This document shows, one piece after another, positions 10,866 through 24,400 of a DNA stretch of 64,000 nt. A program made the position numbers and the translations under genes. Numbering within the stretch: the first letter of the stretch is position 1; every line of letters starts with the position of its first letter. The notes beneath the pieces are model-generated. The model saw only the letters and a program-made list of their open reading frames with translations. It made no database searches and was not told the origin of the DNA. Origin of the DNA: Bryum argenteum (taxonomy: Eukaryota > Streptophyta > Bryopsida > Bryales > Bryaceae); contig CM073325.1 in NCBI GenBank assembly GCA_037043015.1, positions 436,501 to 500,500 on the forward strand, written 5' to 3'.

Positions 10866-13800
10866 TCAATCCCTATAAGAAAACATATACTCCCTTTGAA
10901 TCAAAATGTCTGATTCATTTCAAACAAGCACAAACATAACATCTTATTTAGCACTTTTATCATCACACTACATTGTGTTGAGACTTCAATCACCTCAAAA
11001 TACCACTTTGCTTCTACTATATTGATGTATGATCAACTTACAATTGGAAGAAACAAAATTCAATCCTCAATACCAACCAACAACCTACATAGTATGAACA
11101 TACTTAGAGGAGTTTTGCTCAACCTTTGGAAAAAAATTTATGATCAGAAGAGCATATATTATCGAATCAAAAATTGCTTCAAAGCTCTTGATGAGAGCCT
11201 TCCACAGACTATCATTGCATCTCTCATTGGCATCATTTGAGCTCAAGACATATGATTCATGGCGGGTCAAGACTTTATGATTATCAAAGCACATATCATT
11301 ACAAAACTCTTGGTGAGAGCTATCTAGTCATTATCATTGCACCTTTCATTATCATTAATTGGGTTATACTCGGGTGATTCTTGGTCTATCAAAATTTGCC
11401 CAACATTTGGCGTCCTAAAACCTTATGAATAATGAAAAAAAAAATTCAAAATTTTTATAAAAAATTAAATTAAAAAAAATTATAAATTATATATCACTAC
11501 AAAGCTCCTCATTAGAGCTATTCATCCACTTAGAATAATACTTTTAATTATCAAATGACCTTAATCCTATGAGGTTTGCAATACCGATCAAACATTATGG
11601 AAGAAATAGAGTATATTATCTAATGTACATAAACCATACGAAACCATACATAAAGTGACCAATCATGTCTCTTGAAAGCTTAACCAATCACGTTCTGAAA
11701 TATGTCCAGGCCCTTATTTCTCCCAACTCTTAATTCTCTCAGTAAGCTTATTTGTTAGCAGAATCACGGCTTACTTTGTTGGTAGGAACACGCCACAACT
11801 TAGCTAACACTCCACATGCCATGCACACCCAATATTAGCATCACTTCTAGTCACGGTGTTCAAGCTACCTTGACTCCCTCAACTTGTTACCTGGAACCGG
11901 TAAAACAGAACGCCAACAAAACACATGGGCATGCCTTCTACAAATGTCCAAACTCCCAAGGGTGGTATTACTTACTCTTGAAGCCAACCGCCCTTGCATG
12001 TTGTCCAACTCCCCACTAGTACCCTTCCACTCATGTCACTTACTCCATTTGCAACACTACCGCAACCGAGACTACTTTTCACGGGGAGTAGTTTGAAGTG
12101 GGGAACTTTTCCAACCCAATGTTTTAAGATGCACAAAAGCATCACATAATCCGCAAGGTGGAGGAAATAGACCCCATTCCAAGCCTCACCCCTTAAAACT
12201 ACCTCGTCTCTTCTTGACACCATGTGGAAGTGAGGAGGAATACCACCTCTCCTCATGATACTCTCTGTTGTCTTCAGTAGCCCCCCTCCCTTTTGTGTTA
12301 AGAAACCTTCCGTGACACACTTTCTTTTGGAAAACCACCCGTCTTTGCCTTAGTCTCAAAAGCAACCCGTAACCTATCATTGAGCTAGTTTCTACCTTAG
12401 GTATCCAAATGGGGCGTCCAAGCCGATTTTTGACATCTACTCTTTGAGTAGAAATTGATAAAGTACCTACTTGCCCCAATCAGAGATTACTCTAGAGAGA
12501 TATACACCTCTCAATATTCGGTGTCCTAAGAAGCAACATTCTCAAGTCCCGAAGTCTCGACCACGTTGAAGAGCCATATCTTGTAAACCATTTTTTTGCT
12601 CACCATGAGTCTTAACATGCAAGAAAGCTTTATTTTGTAGCTTTCCAACAAAATGCAAACATAACACATTTCATGAAGGAAGTCATTTGAAGTCCTGGGA
12701 GGCAACAATCTCGAGTCCCAAAGTGTCATGAGAGCGCGTTCTAAATTTTAAAAGCCATATCTCATGACTCAGACGTTTAAGTTGTGCGTTCTTTCGACAC
12801 TTGGGTGCATGCTTAAATAAGGTTCCCAACCATGTAAGCCACGTCTCATGCACGACGCCATTGCGTGCCATTTGCTTGGGACTCCTTTAGGGCACCTCAC
12901 CTTGTGCCTTGCCAAGCCCAAGACGTTACCGCGGGGGCCTTCTTGGCTTACTACAGTGTAAATCCTCGATATAGTTCACCTTGCCACAAAGCCCTTCATG
13001 CAAGGTTTTATCTTATTCCTACATGTTGGTATAATGTTATCCGTATGATTTAGCTATTTTATTAAATACTCGGTGCAAATTCGGTGTAGATTGGATTGTT
13101 GATTTGATTTCATGATTGTGCCTTGTTTTCTAATATTATTGCAAATTATCATATTTCAAGCCTGAAACTATTTGTATTTAGATGTTTTGAATCAAATGTC
13201 AATTAGTTTGTCATAAATACTTAAGCCTTATAATCACCTATTTATTTTAGTTTGTTCTAACTACTTGATTTACTATTGATAATTGCTTATGTTTGTGGAG
13301 ATTATTCGTGGAGGTGTCAATAGCTCACATTTTATTTATAAGATTAGTAGTTGTTATATGTGTGTAATTAGATAGAATGAAATGCTTGGAGTAGATTTGT
13401 AGTAGTAAATTGAGTAATTGGAAGACTAGTGATTGAATTGTTAAATATGAAGAAGTATAGAGTTAAAAGTCAAATGTTGATAGAGGTTAGAGAAGAACGG
13501 TAATGTAAGAAGGAAAACTAAAGGAAAGAGGGGAGGTGAGAGAATGTCCTCTCTCATCTTTCCGCTCTCATCTTGTCTTTCTTTATGCTTTCCTTATCTT
13601 TTTTGTTGTCTTTGTCCTTCTTGCTAGGGTTTGGATGTTTTTCCTCTTTTTTTGTGTGTGTTTTGTGTGTGTATTGTTATGAGAAATACTTATGGTTTTG
13701 GATTGAAAGGAAAATATGAGTGAGACCCCAATAGTACAAGGGTGATGTCTACTAGTGTTCAACAAGGTGTGTGGTGAATGAAAGTTGTGTAGGTTGAAGA

Positions 13801-14467
13801 AGAATGGAGGAGTAATGACTTCTCCACCAAGGATGGATAACTGCTGACCTTGGAGTGAGATTGTAGGCGCTAGGAGAGAATTCTAGAGGGATCTTTGGTG
13901 GGAAAAAGCATTGGTGAGTTGGCTTTTAAGAACCATGGCCTCATCTTTAGTTGATCAAGGTCGGAGGAGTGGCGATCGTCTTTGTAGAGGTTTGTTTGTT
14001 GTACTGGCGCTTAGAGGGTTCGATTTTGGAGCGGCATAACTCAAGACCTACAAAGAGCTAAAGGACGTGCATTTAGAATCAAGTGCTTTATCAAGATATT
14101 TTTCCATAAAGTCCTAACTTGCTCCAAGAGGAGCAAGGACGAGCAAATGACGACCATTTTAGTGGCTAGAGGTACAGCTGCAGCTTGAACACCAGTTGTA
14201 GACTTCCTCTCTATATAGTTTGTGATTTTGATTGGATGTCTTGTATTCCTTTATAATCAAATGAGATTGAATGTTAAGTACATTGATGATCATTAGCTTC
14301 TTCTTGGTTAAGAAGTCCATTATTTGGAGGGATTATGCTCTCACCTACGTTTCTAGCCCAACTTGTGGGCTCACACGCAGTTTTCGGACATCCTTAAAAA
14401 ATTTTGACCAATCATGACCCTTGATAGGTAAATGAATCATGACTTCAGAAAGAAGGTCGATGCCATT

Positions 14468-14469
<2 letters not shown>

Positions 14470-14509
<40 letters not shown>
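14470..14509. repeat. Poly(T) run of 40
   Basis: A 40-base T homopolymer followed by TTTC-rich sequence. It could be the antisense poly(A) tail of a retrocopy, but no parent gene is recognisable next to it. Confidence 0.9.
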
Positions 14510-15784
14510 CTATCTTTCTTTCTTTCTTCTCGAGCACAATGACTAAAACTTTATATTGTGATTGGTTAAAAGTCACATGATGAGTGGTCATTGTAAATCT
14601 ACTAGGTGGAAATATTAACTTCCCATTAAATATTGAATATTGAAAGATATTAGAGGCATAAAGATCTCTCAAACAATACTAAGCATATCTAATCTAATAT
14701 TTCATGAGTAGGAATCAATCTTATAGATGTAATGTTATGTGGGCATTCATCAAGGTTAGCTAAGTTCAAAAAACACTTTATTCACACCAATTTTATCCGT
14801 GTGTGCTATTCCAACTTTTTTTGAATAAATATAAATTTCACAATTGGTTTGTATTCAATTTCTACATATCTTCAACATGTAAGGTCAAAAAGAGCTAAAC
14901 TGTGGTTTTGGACTTTGATTGAGATTTTTACTAAATTTAGAAGGTATAAAGTTGCAAATTTTGCAAGTTGTAAAATTTTCCCTAATAATTCCAACTAGAC
15001 TATTCATGCTTCAAATTTCCTCCTGCTTAAAGAGGATATCGTTCACAAAGTTTGAAACACTATGCGGGCATGCAAAAATGTGCCCAAAAATTGTACCGTA
15101 TGCTCATATATTCCCAATATGTGTTCAGAATAAATTACAAAAACCTCAAAAATCACCAAAATTTATTTTTAACTCTTTTTCAAGATTTACTTTATATATT
15201 TGTAAGGTTCCAAGGAATGATCTTGCTTTTTGAATTTTCAATTCAATAATTCAACAAGGCATTTTTTGTTGTCAAAGAACGGCTTTTGTATCCGATATTA
15301 GCATATCTTCATGTAAGTAGTTGAGCATTAATTTAAGTTCATAGGTCCCATAAAGGTAAAAAATACTACTACATATATATGTAACCACCTACAAACAAGA
15401 ATTTTAAGAGCCTCAAGTCAAATTACATTTCAAATAGCTTTTTAAGCTCAGACAATACTTCGAACCTATTTTGCAACAAAGAAAAGAAATCGTTTTTATT
15501 ACTTTTGAACATTACAATAATACAGACGGTAAGGAATTTAAAACTAGAATTATAGATACATGTATATATACAAGTGAGATACAAAATCTTACGGTTACTT
15601 TTGTCCAGATACGTTGAAGATTGAAAGTATGCACCTTTTATTGAAAGAGGAAAGTTTGAGAATTTTTGGTTGTTTTAACCCTTAAGCGGGCCGAATGTCG
15701 AAAAACGACATTTTGGATGACAGCAACTTTGGAGAGCCATAACTTCTTCATCCGGACTCCGTTTTGGACGAAATTACTTGGGTT

Positions 15785-16205
15785 GGGTCCCAAATCAAGT
15801 CTAGTTCATGTCGTAGAAATCTCAGACCCATACAATGAAGTATGAATTAATGGCATGCATTTTAGTGACAGCAGCCTAGTTTTAGACATTTTTTCCTTTG
15901 TAAAATTTAGGGAAGTTTTCACCATTGCAGGGCCTTAATTTGCACAAAGAAATTTTTCTCATGGTTTTTTTTTGTTCAAGGATGCTACTGAGATGAAGGT
16001 GAACAACATTCTAATTGGTGACTTTTTCATTGCAATAAGTCTAATGGTAGCATTTTCACTTTAAAGTGAAAATGAGGAAATTATGTGATCATTTTTGAGT
16101 ATTAATACATTATGATCTCGCAATCTATGAAGCCTCATGACTCAAAATTTGACCCACATGATGTTCAATATGTCTACGACAAGATTGTACGGTTGAGATT
16201 TGGAT
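15785..16205 (+). repeat. Dispersed repeat, copy C
   Basis: Longest copy of the family. Its left part ('cccaaatcaagtctagttc ... cagacccatacaa ... aatggcatgcattttagt') matches 8765-8870, and its right part matches 9455-9800 and 1948-2036. It contains a perfect 24-bp palindrome at 16051-16074. Confidence 0.7.
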
Positions 16206-17573
16206 AACACACTTTTACCTCCACCTATGACAATGCTTTTGAGGATGTGTTCATTTTACTACAAATGAGTCAAACTATTTAGGGGTTAAGGTTTTCAACT
16301 TTTTAGGGGTTAACATATAGCTTGAACTCTAAGGGCTATTTTATATGAGGGGCCAAGTTATTAATCCGTACAATTTATGTCAAAATCCTCTCTTGTGATT
16401 GGTCCATTTTTAGAAATTGAAGCCAATGGCTTCACATAGGTAGTTCAAGCCAATTTTTTGAATTTATATTAGAATGGGTGAGGGACAAGTTATGGCATGG
16501 CCCATGCTCCAAAAATTGGGAGATATAAGAAGGGAAGGCCAATTCATGGCCTCGGGGCCTTGGGGCCTTTCCTTATTATTACAGAACTAGTGTTTCACTA
16601 AATTATTTTATTGTGAAAAAATCAAAAGCATGGAATATAAGTAATATCATGGCCTTGTAAATTGGCCCCATGACCTTATTTTTCCTATTATAAATAAGTC
16701 CCAAGGGTTTCGTGCATGGGGAAATTGGCCCTCACTTTACAGATTGTTAAGTGTGCTCTCTTAGTGGCCCATTGAGCTAGTCAGGCTCAAAAGGTGAGTG
16801 AATTGGCTTAGAGATTCTTTCGACTTGACTCCTCGTGCAAAGCATCCCTGAACATGTTGAGAAATACGCATGGATTACTAGCCGGGGAACATAATAAGTA
16901 CTTGAAGGAAGAGCTAGAAATAGCCATACAGTGCAGCCAAGGCTATACACAAAATGATATTAGGATTCAATAGATAGTTGAGAGGAGAGTTATGGTCAAA
17001 GTATCCCAAATTTTTGAATGAGTTATAAGAAAAATTCTCATGATTTGGGTATGAAGGAAAGTGACCATAAGATAATTCCTCCAAGAACAAATTGTTGATA
17101 CTAGGAAAAGCACTGATGAGGATTGCTTATAACAAATTTGTTGTGAGTTTTCAGTTCAATTTTTTATTGGAGATTAAGTAGAACCACTCTCGAGTATATA
17201 CAACTTTCCAACTTGAAGTGATAACATACAAACCGCGTGTAAGGTGAGAGGTAATTTGAGGCGGGACGACCCTCAAGGGTGACAATGATGGGAGGTGGTA
17301 GCAAAATTTTGAAGGAACAGGGAGGTGATGCAGTGAGGTTGGAGAGTTGAAAATTTGGGATGTATAGCTATAGGGCAACCTTGAACGACGAAGCAAGGCT
17401 AGGAGAGACATGAAAGCGAGAAAGGATGGACGAATAGGAGCTGGGAAAGGGATGGACAAGAGTCACGAGACAAGGGAGGCGGGCCGCGGGCTTTGCGGGT
17501 TTAGGAGCAGCAACGGCTACAACGGTAGCTACGTGCTTTCAAAGCGTCGAAGAAAGCTGAGGGAGTGAAACCC

Positions 17574-17600
17574 ACGACGACGACGACGACGACGACGACT
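17574..17600 (+). repeat. (ACG)n trinucleotide repeat
   Basis: Nine ACG triplets about 500 bp upstream of the X8 gene start codon, at the point where base composition changes from AT-rich intergenic to GC- and CT-rich leader. It may lie in the promoter or leader of that gene. Confidence 0.9.
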
Positions 17601-18103
17601 GGGTAACAGGGATGCAATTATGCACTCCTGCACTGGGCCCATCGTCGTTTCCATCGATCAGCCGTGGGCCTACGCTGGTATCATTTAATTGAGTTCTCTC
17701 CTCTCAGCAGCCGCAGCAACGCTCTGGCAAGCTTCCTCTGCAGCTCCTGCGCCTGCCAGGTGTTCTTTTCCTTTCGTCGTTCCTGGTGTGGCGTTTGTTT
17801 CCCATCCCCGGATCACCAGAACTTACTTAGTCTTCAGTCTGTTGCTGTGCCTGCAGGCAGCCAGGCGCCGTAGCTGCCGCAGCCCAAGTTCACCCCCTTC
17901 CCTCCCCCTCTCCCCTCTCCCTCCCCCCATCCCCCTTCCCGTCCTCGTCGTCGCATGCTACTCCTTCCCTGTCTCTGTCCTTGTTCCGCCATCTCCTTAC
18001 TCCCTATCCTCAATCTCTACTCCTCCCCCTGCTCCTCACTTGTTCCTGCCCCCGGAACCTTTGAGCCCTGTTGGGTTCTGGGTCGCCACAGGCTTGCTCT
18101 CGC

Positions 18104-20201
18104 ATGGCGCCTCCCAGTGCCCTGTTGCCCTTCGCCCTCTGCTTCCTCTGTCTACTGCTTCCGGTCTCAGGTCAGTTCCTTCTCCCTTTCTCAGTCTTTC
18201 GGACCGCCTCAATTCGTTGAATCCACATAGCTCTGCGCCTGGCTCTCCCCTTGCCCTCATGCCGTTAGATCTTATCTGCTTCACTGCTCCCACCACGCTC
18301 TCCAGTATCTTTCATTCCCCACTCCTGTTTCACCTTGACGTGAGGTCTTGTGTTTCTAGATCCCGTGTGCTAGCATTGTGTCTGTACAACGCGTACTACA
18401 ACAGGGCTCACTACACTTGGTTTTCGTCCCCCTCTTCGTTAGGTCGCTCGTCGATTATGTAATCTGATTGCCTCCTTTTTGATCTTGGTCACTCAAGTTC
18501 CCATGTTCTCGGAGTCAGCATATTCTGATTTGTGAAGATGAAGATCCCTGGCGGCTGCCACAATTCCCTTCTCAGACTCCCCCATTCTCCCTGATCCATG
18601 TTCTTTTCGACTGAGTGGCGACCTTATGGTTCAATATGTCTGTCAGTTGTACAAGATTGTCCTCATTCTCGGCCAACTCCATCTGCGGAGGAACTCCGGT
18701 TTGATTAGTTCATGTAAGTATCATGCTCCGATTTATTCGACTGATAACACGTTTCCGTGAGTCATTCAGGAAATGCGCGAGCCAATGTCTTGGAGCTTAA
18801 TCACAGAGATGCTAGAGAGAAGGTCTCCACCCCAGAGGAGATTGTCAGGCTGCTGAGAGATCACGCAATCACGAGATTCTGGTTGCCCGATGGCAATCAC
18901 TCCATTCTTAGGGCTTTAAGGAATACTTCTATTGATGTAATCGTGGGGGTTCGTAATGCCGAGCTGGAAGATTTGGCAGGAGATTCAAGTAATGCCCGTG
19001 TGTGGGTTGAGCATAACATTTTGCCTTTCGTGGCGGAAACGAACGTCATTGGGATCGCTGTGGGAGAAGAGTCTCCCATTCGAACTCTTCCACTCACTGT
19101 CAAGCAAGTGCAGGCTATGCGGAACTTGCACCAAGCCTTGTCATCAGCTGAGCTCGAATCGCGCATTGAAGTATCTTCCCCTCGAGCGTTGTCCTCACAT
19201 AATAGTGCGCATTCTTTTGCTACTTTGGAATCAAGTGGCGCTCTCGAACAGGGATTTGTTCTGAGATTCATGGAGAATCCTGCGAAGCATAGACGGCTCG
19301 CCGACAACAGAGGCTTCGTTTGGTGTGTGGTGAGGGAGGGTGCCGACGTTTATGAAGTACAGGACGCTCTGAATTGGGCTTGTGCACGAATAAACTGCGG
19401 CCCAACGTATGTGGGTGGCACTTGCTTTATTCCCAACACTATATGGGCTCATGCTTCATGGGCTTTCAACGCCTACTACAATAGTATGAATGGAGCTCAA
19501 GACTCCTGTAACTTCTCAGGCACAGCCTATGTCAGCTCCAATGATCCTAGTAAGTACCTCGTGTTTGCTCTGCTATCGCCCTTCAATACAAGAGTGTAGC
19601 TGTCGGTGCACGACCTTGCCCTTGGAATATGAGAGAATACTGGCCCTACGGTGTGGTCATCAGCGAATCTTTTACGAAATCCATGCACTCACATTGTCCA
19701 AATCCAGATCATTGGGGAGTGTCTGTATCTAACTTCATCCTGGATGTATTGAGCAGGTTCGGAGACATGTTTCTATCAAGGCACAAACAGGTACTTGTCA
19801 TGCTGACTTGTCAAGCCGTATTGCCTTTCGTGATCTGTGTGATACTTAGGAACAGTTTCCGACATAAAGTTTGGAGGTCTTCAGTTCACACTCTAGACTT
19901 CACAGAGGCCAGTATCACCAGGCTGTTAGCTAATTGGTCCCTTTTGAGATGATTTTACTTGGAAGTGGTGAAAGCATATAAATAGAATTGTATGTCCGTG
20001 GACTTCAATGTACCGCCCTCTTGGAGATGTCATGCTATTCAGTTTTCCTGATAGTTTTTTCAAACTCAAGCGCTTACTGTCGCATCGTTCTACTTGTGCA
20101 GAGCCTTGGCTGTCAACACTGCCTACATGCATGGACGAACAAGTGCGCTGTCTATTGCAACCTCCATTTTCGTGTTCTTGCTCGTGCTCGTGCTTTTGTA
20201 G
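18104..20201 (+). CDS. GPI-anchored X8 (CBM43) protein with half GH17 domain
   Basis: Predicted cell-surface beta-1,3-glucan (callose) binding protein. Exons: 18104-18170, 18770-19549, 19757-19790 and 20102-20201. All introns are GT-AG, phases agree, and the product is 326 aa. Residues 1-22 are a hydrophobic signal peptide; the exon ends CTCAG before a GTCAGT donor. Residues ~25-170 resemble the N-terminal half of glycoside hydrolase 17 (ITRFWLPDG, VIVGVRN, VWVEHNILPF, GIAVGEES). E123 aligns with the acid/base Glu of the usual AVGNE motif, but the half with the nucleophile is absent, so hydrolysis is unlikely. X8 spans ~207-291 with six cysteines (208, 227, 232, 241, 269, 287); the sixth is supplied by the 34-nt exon 3. 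The C-terminus ends in a VFLLVLVLVLL stretch, typical of a GPI signal. The leader before the ATG is CT-rich. Known X8 proteins bind callose at walls and plasmodesmata; that role here is inferred. Confidence 0.88.
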
Positions 20202-21428
20202 ATGCAGTATCAGTAGCAGCATCCGTAGCCTAGTACCATTTTCTATGTCGGCTATTCTGAAGGATGAGGTATATCTTACCCAGTTAATTCTTTTCGATTA
20301 TAGCGTAAGGAACTAAGAAGGTCCGGGGCTCAGTCGGGCTGGATCTTTAGTGCAGCCTCAAAAAAAGCTGCGTAAGGCCTGCTGGTGAAGAGATGCCTGG
20401 TGATAATAAAGGGACGTGGTCCTCCAAGGCTGTTGTGATGATGAGGTTGTTATCTGCCAGGCTGATTGTGCTCAAGACCTTTCTTGTCTAGATCCTTGCA
20501 GATTACTCAAGTATGATATTCTCGGGTCCTCAGGGAGTGAATTGTGTACAAGTAGTGTTGGAGGAAAGCTTCTTTCAGTATCAATATTCTGGAGCTACAA
20601 GTAGAAAACTTGAGAGTTGTATATACCCGATGAAATGTAATTTGGTTACGCATGTGGTTCCAGCATGCTCAAAGTGTTTTGGGCGTAATAATTTCTCCCT
20701 CTCTGGTTTCAGTTCTACAACACCTGTCCTGGGACGCGAAGGCTGCGAGCGATATTAGATGTAAAGACTGGCGACCCTGTGGTGGTATCTGCTTCAGTAT
20801 GATTACCAGACTCTGTCATAGTGATACTGCCACAGTGATAGCTTGGCACGTCACGAAGCTTCGCAAGTATTCAACACCTTGAAGGTGAGCCGATGAGCCA
20901 ATGCGGGTACTGTCCAGAGCGTCCCTGTTGGTTTGGACATCATTTGCTTCAACCCGAGTGTATGCTTCCTGAATGCCGAGGAATATGCAGTATGAGCAGG
21001 GAAAACGCTTGTTTTTGTTTTTGTCTGTGAGAGGAAACTGTAGACAAACTCCCTCATTGAAGGTATACTATTCACACCAAGGAGTAGGAGACTAGGTGTA
21101 AAGTTGGCTATTATAAATCAAAAGAAATAATTAAGCAACAACTTGAGAGGAATTGTGATGAATTGATCTGAAGCTATCTAGGATGGAGACATTTAGCCAC
21201 TGGAAATTTCTCAGATTTCCTGTGACTTCGGGACTTAAAACTGAGTTCCTGGTTACGAATGTTGTGCATCACCACAGAAGATTGTAATCTTGATTGTTCA
21301 AAGTAGTTTGCATGCCCTCTTGGAATGAAGACCCGTCGACTGCTTGACCTCTGGCAATGAGGCTTGGTTGATCACGCAAGAGGCCTTAGAGGCCGATCAA
21401 CGAACCAGCGGAAGATAGTGAGCAATGG
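20202..21428. other. Convergent 3' intergenic region
   Basis: Lies between the stop of the X8 gene (+) and the stop of the CBS gene (-). It presumably holds both 3' untranslated regions. An 'aataaa' occurs at about 20405 on the plus strand. Short open frames have no recognisable content. Confidence 0.5.
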
Positions 21429-24400
21429 TCAAGTGTGCCCAGAGTTTTGCTGTAGTTTTTCCTGGATGGGATCATAGAGGGCCGATATCTGCTGGAGACT
21501 ATGCGCAAGGGTTTCTCTGAATGTGCCACCGAAGTAATTGTTGAAATAGCCTTCCGGTTCGGACACAAAACACCCGATGATATCACGCAATGTCACCACG
21601 CCTGTGAGTTGCGTAGCATTCTCCACCACATAGATGCGGTGATAATTCTGAGCCGAGAGCTGCCCGATGACTTCCCCTAATGTCGTCGTCTTCTCGCACG
21701 TTAGTGCAGGCAACATGCCCGTTTCTGGCGCAGCCCATTTCACGGTCTTCATGAACTCTACGATTGTCAGCTCTCTGCGAACGAGACACTTCTCTCATCA
21801 GCAGCGCAGTTCAGAATTTATGCGAGCGACCGAGGCAGCATTGGCTAGGGCATACTTCGCTTTGCATGCATTCACTTGTTACCACAGTTTGATATTTATA
21901 CAGCTGATGGATCGCTTAAATCTAGGACTCAATTTCGAGTTTGAGGAGCCAAAAAACATGACGATGATAAGTACTGAAGCTGCGAATGCGAGCCGAATGA
22001 TGAGGAAGCAGACAATCGATGAGAAATTTCACAGATTAATCAGAAGCACTAACCTGCGCCTGGCGAACAAGTCCGGTTGTAAAAGCAGGAAGCGGACGTC
22101 GCGGATGCTGATATTACCTTTGAGCTTTCTGTTAGGGCCTTCGACCACTGGAAGGCCACCAACGCCTTTCACCTTCATAAGCATGAAAGCTTCCAGGACC
22201 AGCCGGTTCGCGTCCACAGCGACCACCTGAACACAGCAAAGAGGAGTCCCTCACAGCCGTCAGCGTCATCGTCACCAGATGTCCTCCAACGTGGAATGTT
22301 CTTCCGTCTCGACTGCTTCATTGATGTACTCTCGCATGCATGGGTGCTTGTACTCACTCAGACATGAGGAATATGTGCATAAACCAACTGGTAATTTATC
22401 TACTTCCTCTAATCTTTCAAGCTATTTCGCTAGCTAAATGCCAACAAGGGGTATGGATTTTGATCATCACTTGACGCTTGCTGCAACTCCTTCAATTGCT
22501 GGATTTTCCAATATTTCCAACACTCAGAATCGGTGACGATTAGTCCTCCGCAAGATCGACATCAAGACTATCAAGGAGTACCATACCTTGTCAGGAGGCA
22601 TGAGTGGAAGACCAAGCTGGTCCAAGGATTTGGAGGCCAGGCTGTCGAACCAGTCGCGGCCCTGACATTGTGATAGTCCACGGACAACGGCAGTCTGTGT
22701 GATGATATTCTTCAGTGTAGGCTCGTCATGATTGACCAAGGGAATGCTTCTTAGCCGGAATTTGGACAAGAGCAACAGGACCGTGAGCATGGAATCTTCC
22801 ATTTGGATGGGTAAGAAAGGCGCCCATCTGTAAGCAGTCGTAATCTCCACCACCTACAGGCAGGACACCGTCAGTGATAATCGGAATGATTAACTTCCAT
22901 GCAGCAGTTTTCAATGTTGCCTATGCATCTGCTTACTCTGACGATCAGAGGTCGCTACTGCATGCATGCATTCAGGCAGATGGCAGGCATCCATGTGTGA
23001 TCTCGAAGGTCAAACTGCAGTTTCTGCTTACAACTTAACTTTCAAATCACTCCGGACAGGAGGGTTTGAACTACTGTAGTGGAGATTTACATACGGTCCC
23101 ATGGTTCTAAAAATCTGTATTGAATTCACCTTGGTCGATGCAAAGGGCTCTTCTTGGAGAATGACTCTGTAAAACTCCTCCCCCAAAGTGTTGGCAGCAG
23201 ATGGTGCATCTTTAGCAATTGTTTTCTCCGCAGCCACTCCGCCTAGTATCAGAATCCAGCGTCAACGACAACAGCTACATTATAAACCTCTCGAGCATGC
23301 AAAACTTATATTTGTCAGGTTTGTCTACTTCTGGAAGTCCAGATTTTCATCCTTTATTCAGGCACTTTGAGGAGAACATAGATCCCCTCAGGGTATACAA
23401 ATTGGATTCACTGATGTTTCAGCTTGACTGATACCCTACATATTGTACATAAACTTGAAAATGGGGAGTTTCACCCTCACTGTCCAGTTTTATTGGGGGC
23501 TACGCTTTTCTTGATAGAACGTGCAGTATTTTAACAATGATGAAGATGTTCATTATTGTAAGTAAAGATACTCACCTTCTTAGAATTGGTTAATGGAGAA
23601 GTTCACAGGACATATAGAAATACTACATGGCTTTATTTAAGAGAATCATATTGAGTTATTTAAGAGAAGCCAGACTTGGTAGCATAATTTGTGCAATAGT
23701 ACATTTAGACATTCTAAATTTTAACTTCCAAGCCAATTACATGGACATTCTCCCAACACTTGAATACTCATATTTACATGAAATTGAGCTGCTGCATCTT
23801 AGCTACATTCTCTTAGATTTTATATACTAGAGGCACTTTGTAATGTTTTCTTAATTAACATGATGCTACGTGTCATGAAGAGAAGTGTATGCACGGAGTG
23901 AATGCATATCTGTAAAAGTACTATTTTCTAATTCCTACTATGACTTTACTACCATAAATTATGTTTTTCAACATTGATCAAAGTCATAATCAAGCTCTAA
24001 TAGGAATGTTTAAGAAGGTCAATAAGTACAAACAACTAGTTTTTCTTCTAAAATTTATTATCTTAACTAGTGTGGTGTGGGACAATCTAAGAAGCAACAT
24101 GTCCATCAAATTCTCTTCTAATGAATTATTGAAAAATCCTTGCATGTTGTTTCACATGTATCGTACCATCTGTGGTTGAGGCACTTGTAATTAACAGTTT
24201 TGTTCACAAGATTTTGTTCTACAAAATTAAGCAAAGTGATCCTATCATCTCTTTACATTTTTAACAAATGTAAAAAGATATCTTCAATTTTGGGCAATTT
24301 TAATTTGAGTGAAGCTTTCCCAAACTTGGCTCATGCGTAGGGTATTGTTAAGTTACTACAGGGCACTTGAGAAATCTTGAAAACTTATGTTATCGTGAAT

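Larger units (their letters stand above)
10865..17573. other. Intergenic, no gene seen
   Basis: Long AT-rich tract. Related phrases 'ctcaagtcccgaagtctcga' (about 12540) and 'ctcgagtcccaaagtgtcat' (about 12710) show an internal ~170-bp-spaced diverged duplication ending in 'gccatatct'. Several short open frames here have no supporting features. I found no tRNA-like fold. Confidence 0.5.

Noticed and set aside
11022-13053. Cluster of 60-97-aa open frames
   Set aside because: Overlapping on both strands, no motifs, consistent with chance in non-coding DNA.
17151-17459. 102-aa minus-strand open frame upstream of the X8 gene
   Set aside because: No domain, no splice support, and composition like the surrounding intergenic DNA.
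17689-18462. 257-aa plus-strand open frame rich in Ser, Pro and Leu
   Set aside because: It overlaps the CT-rich leader and first intron of the X8 gene. The real coding start is ATG 18104 in a different frame, with a proper signal peptide and GT donor at 18171.
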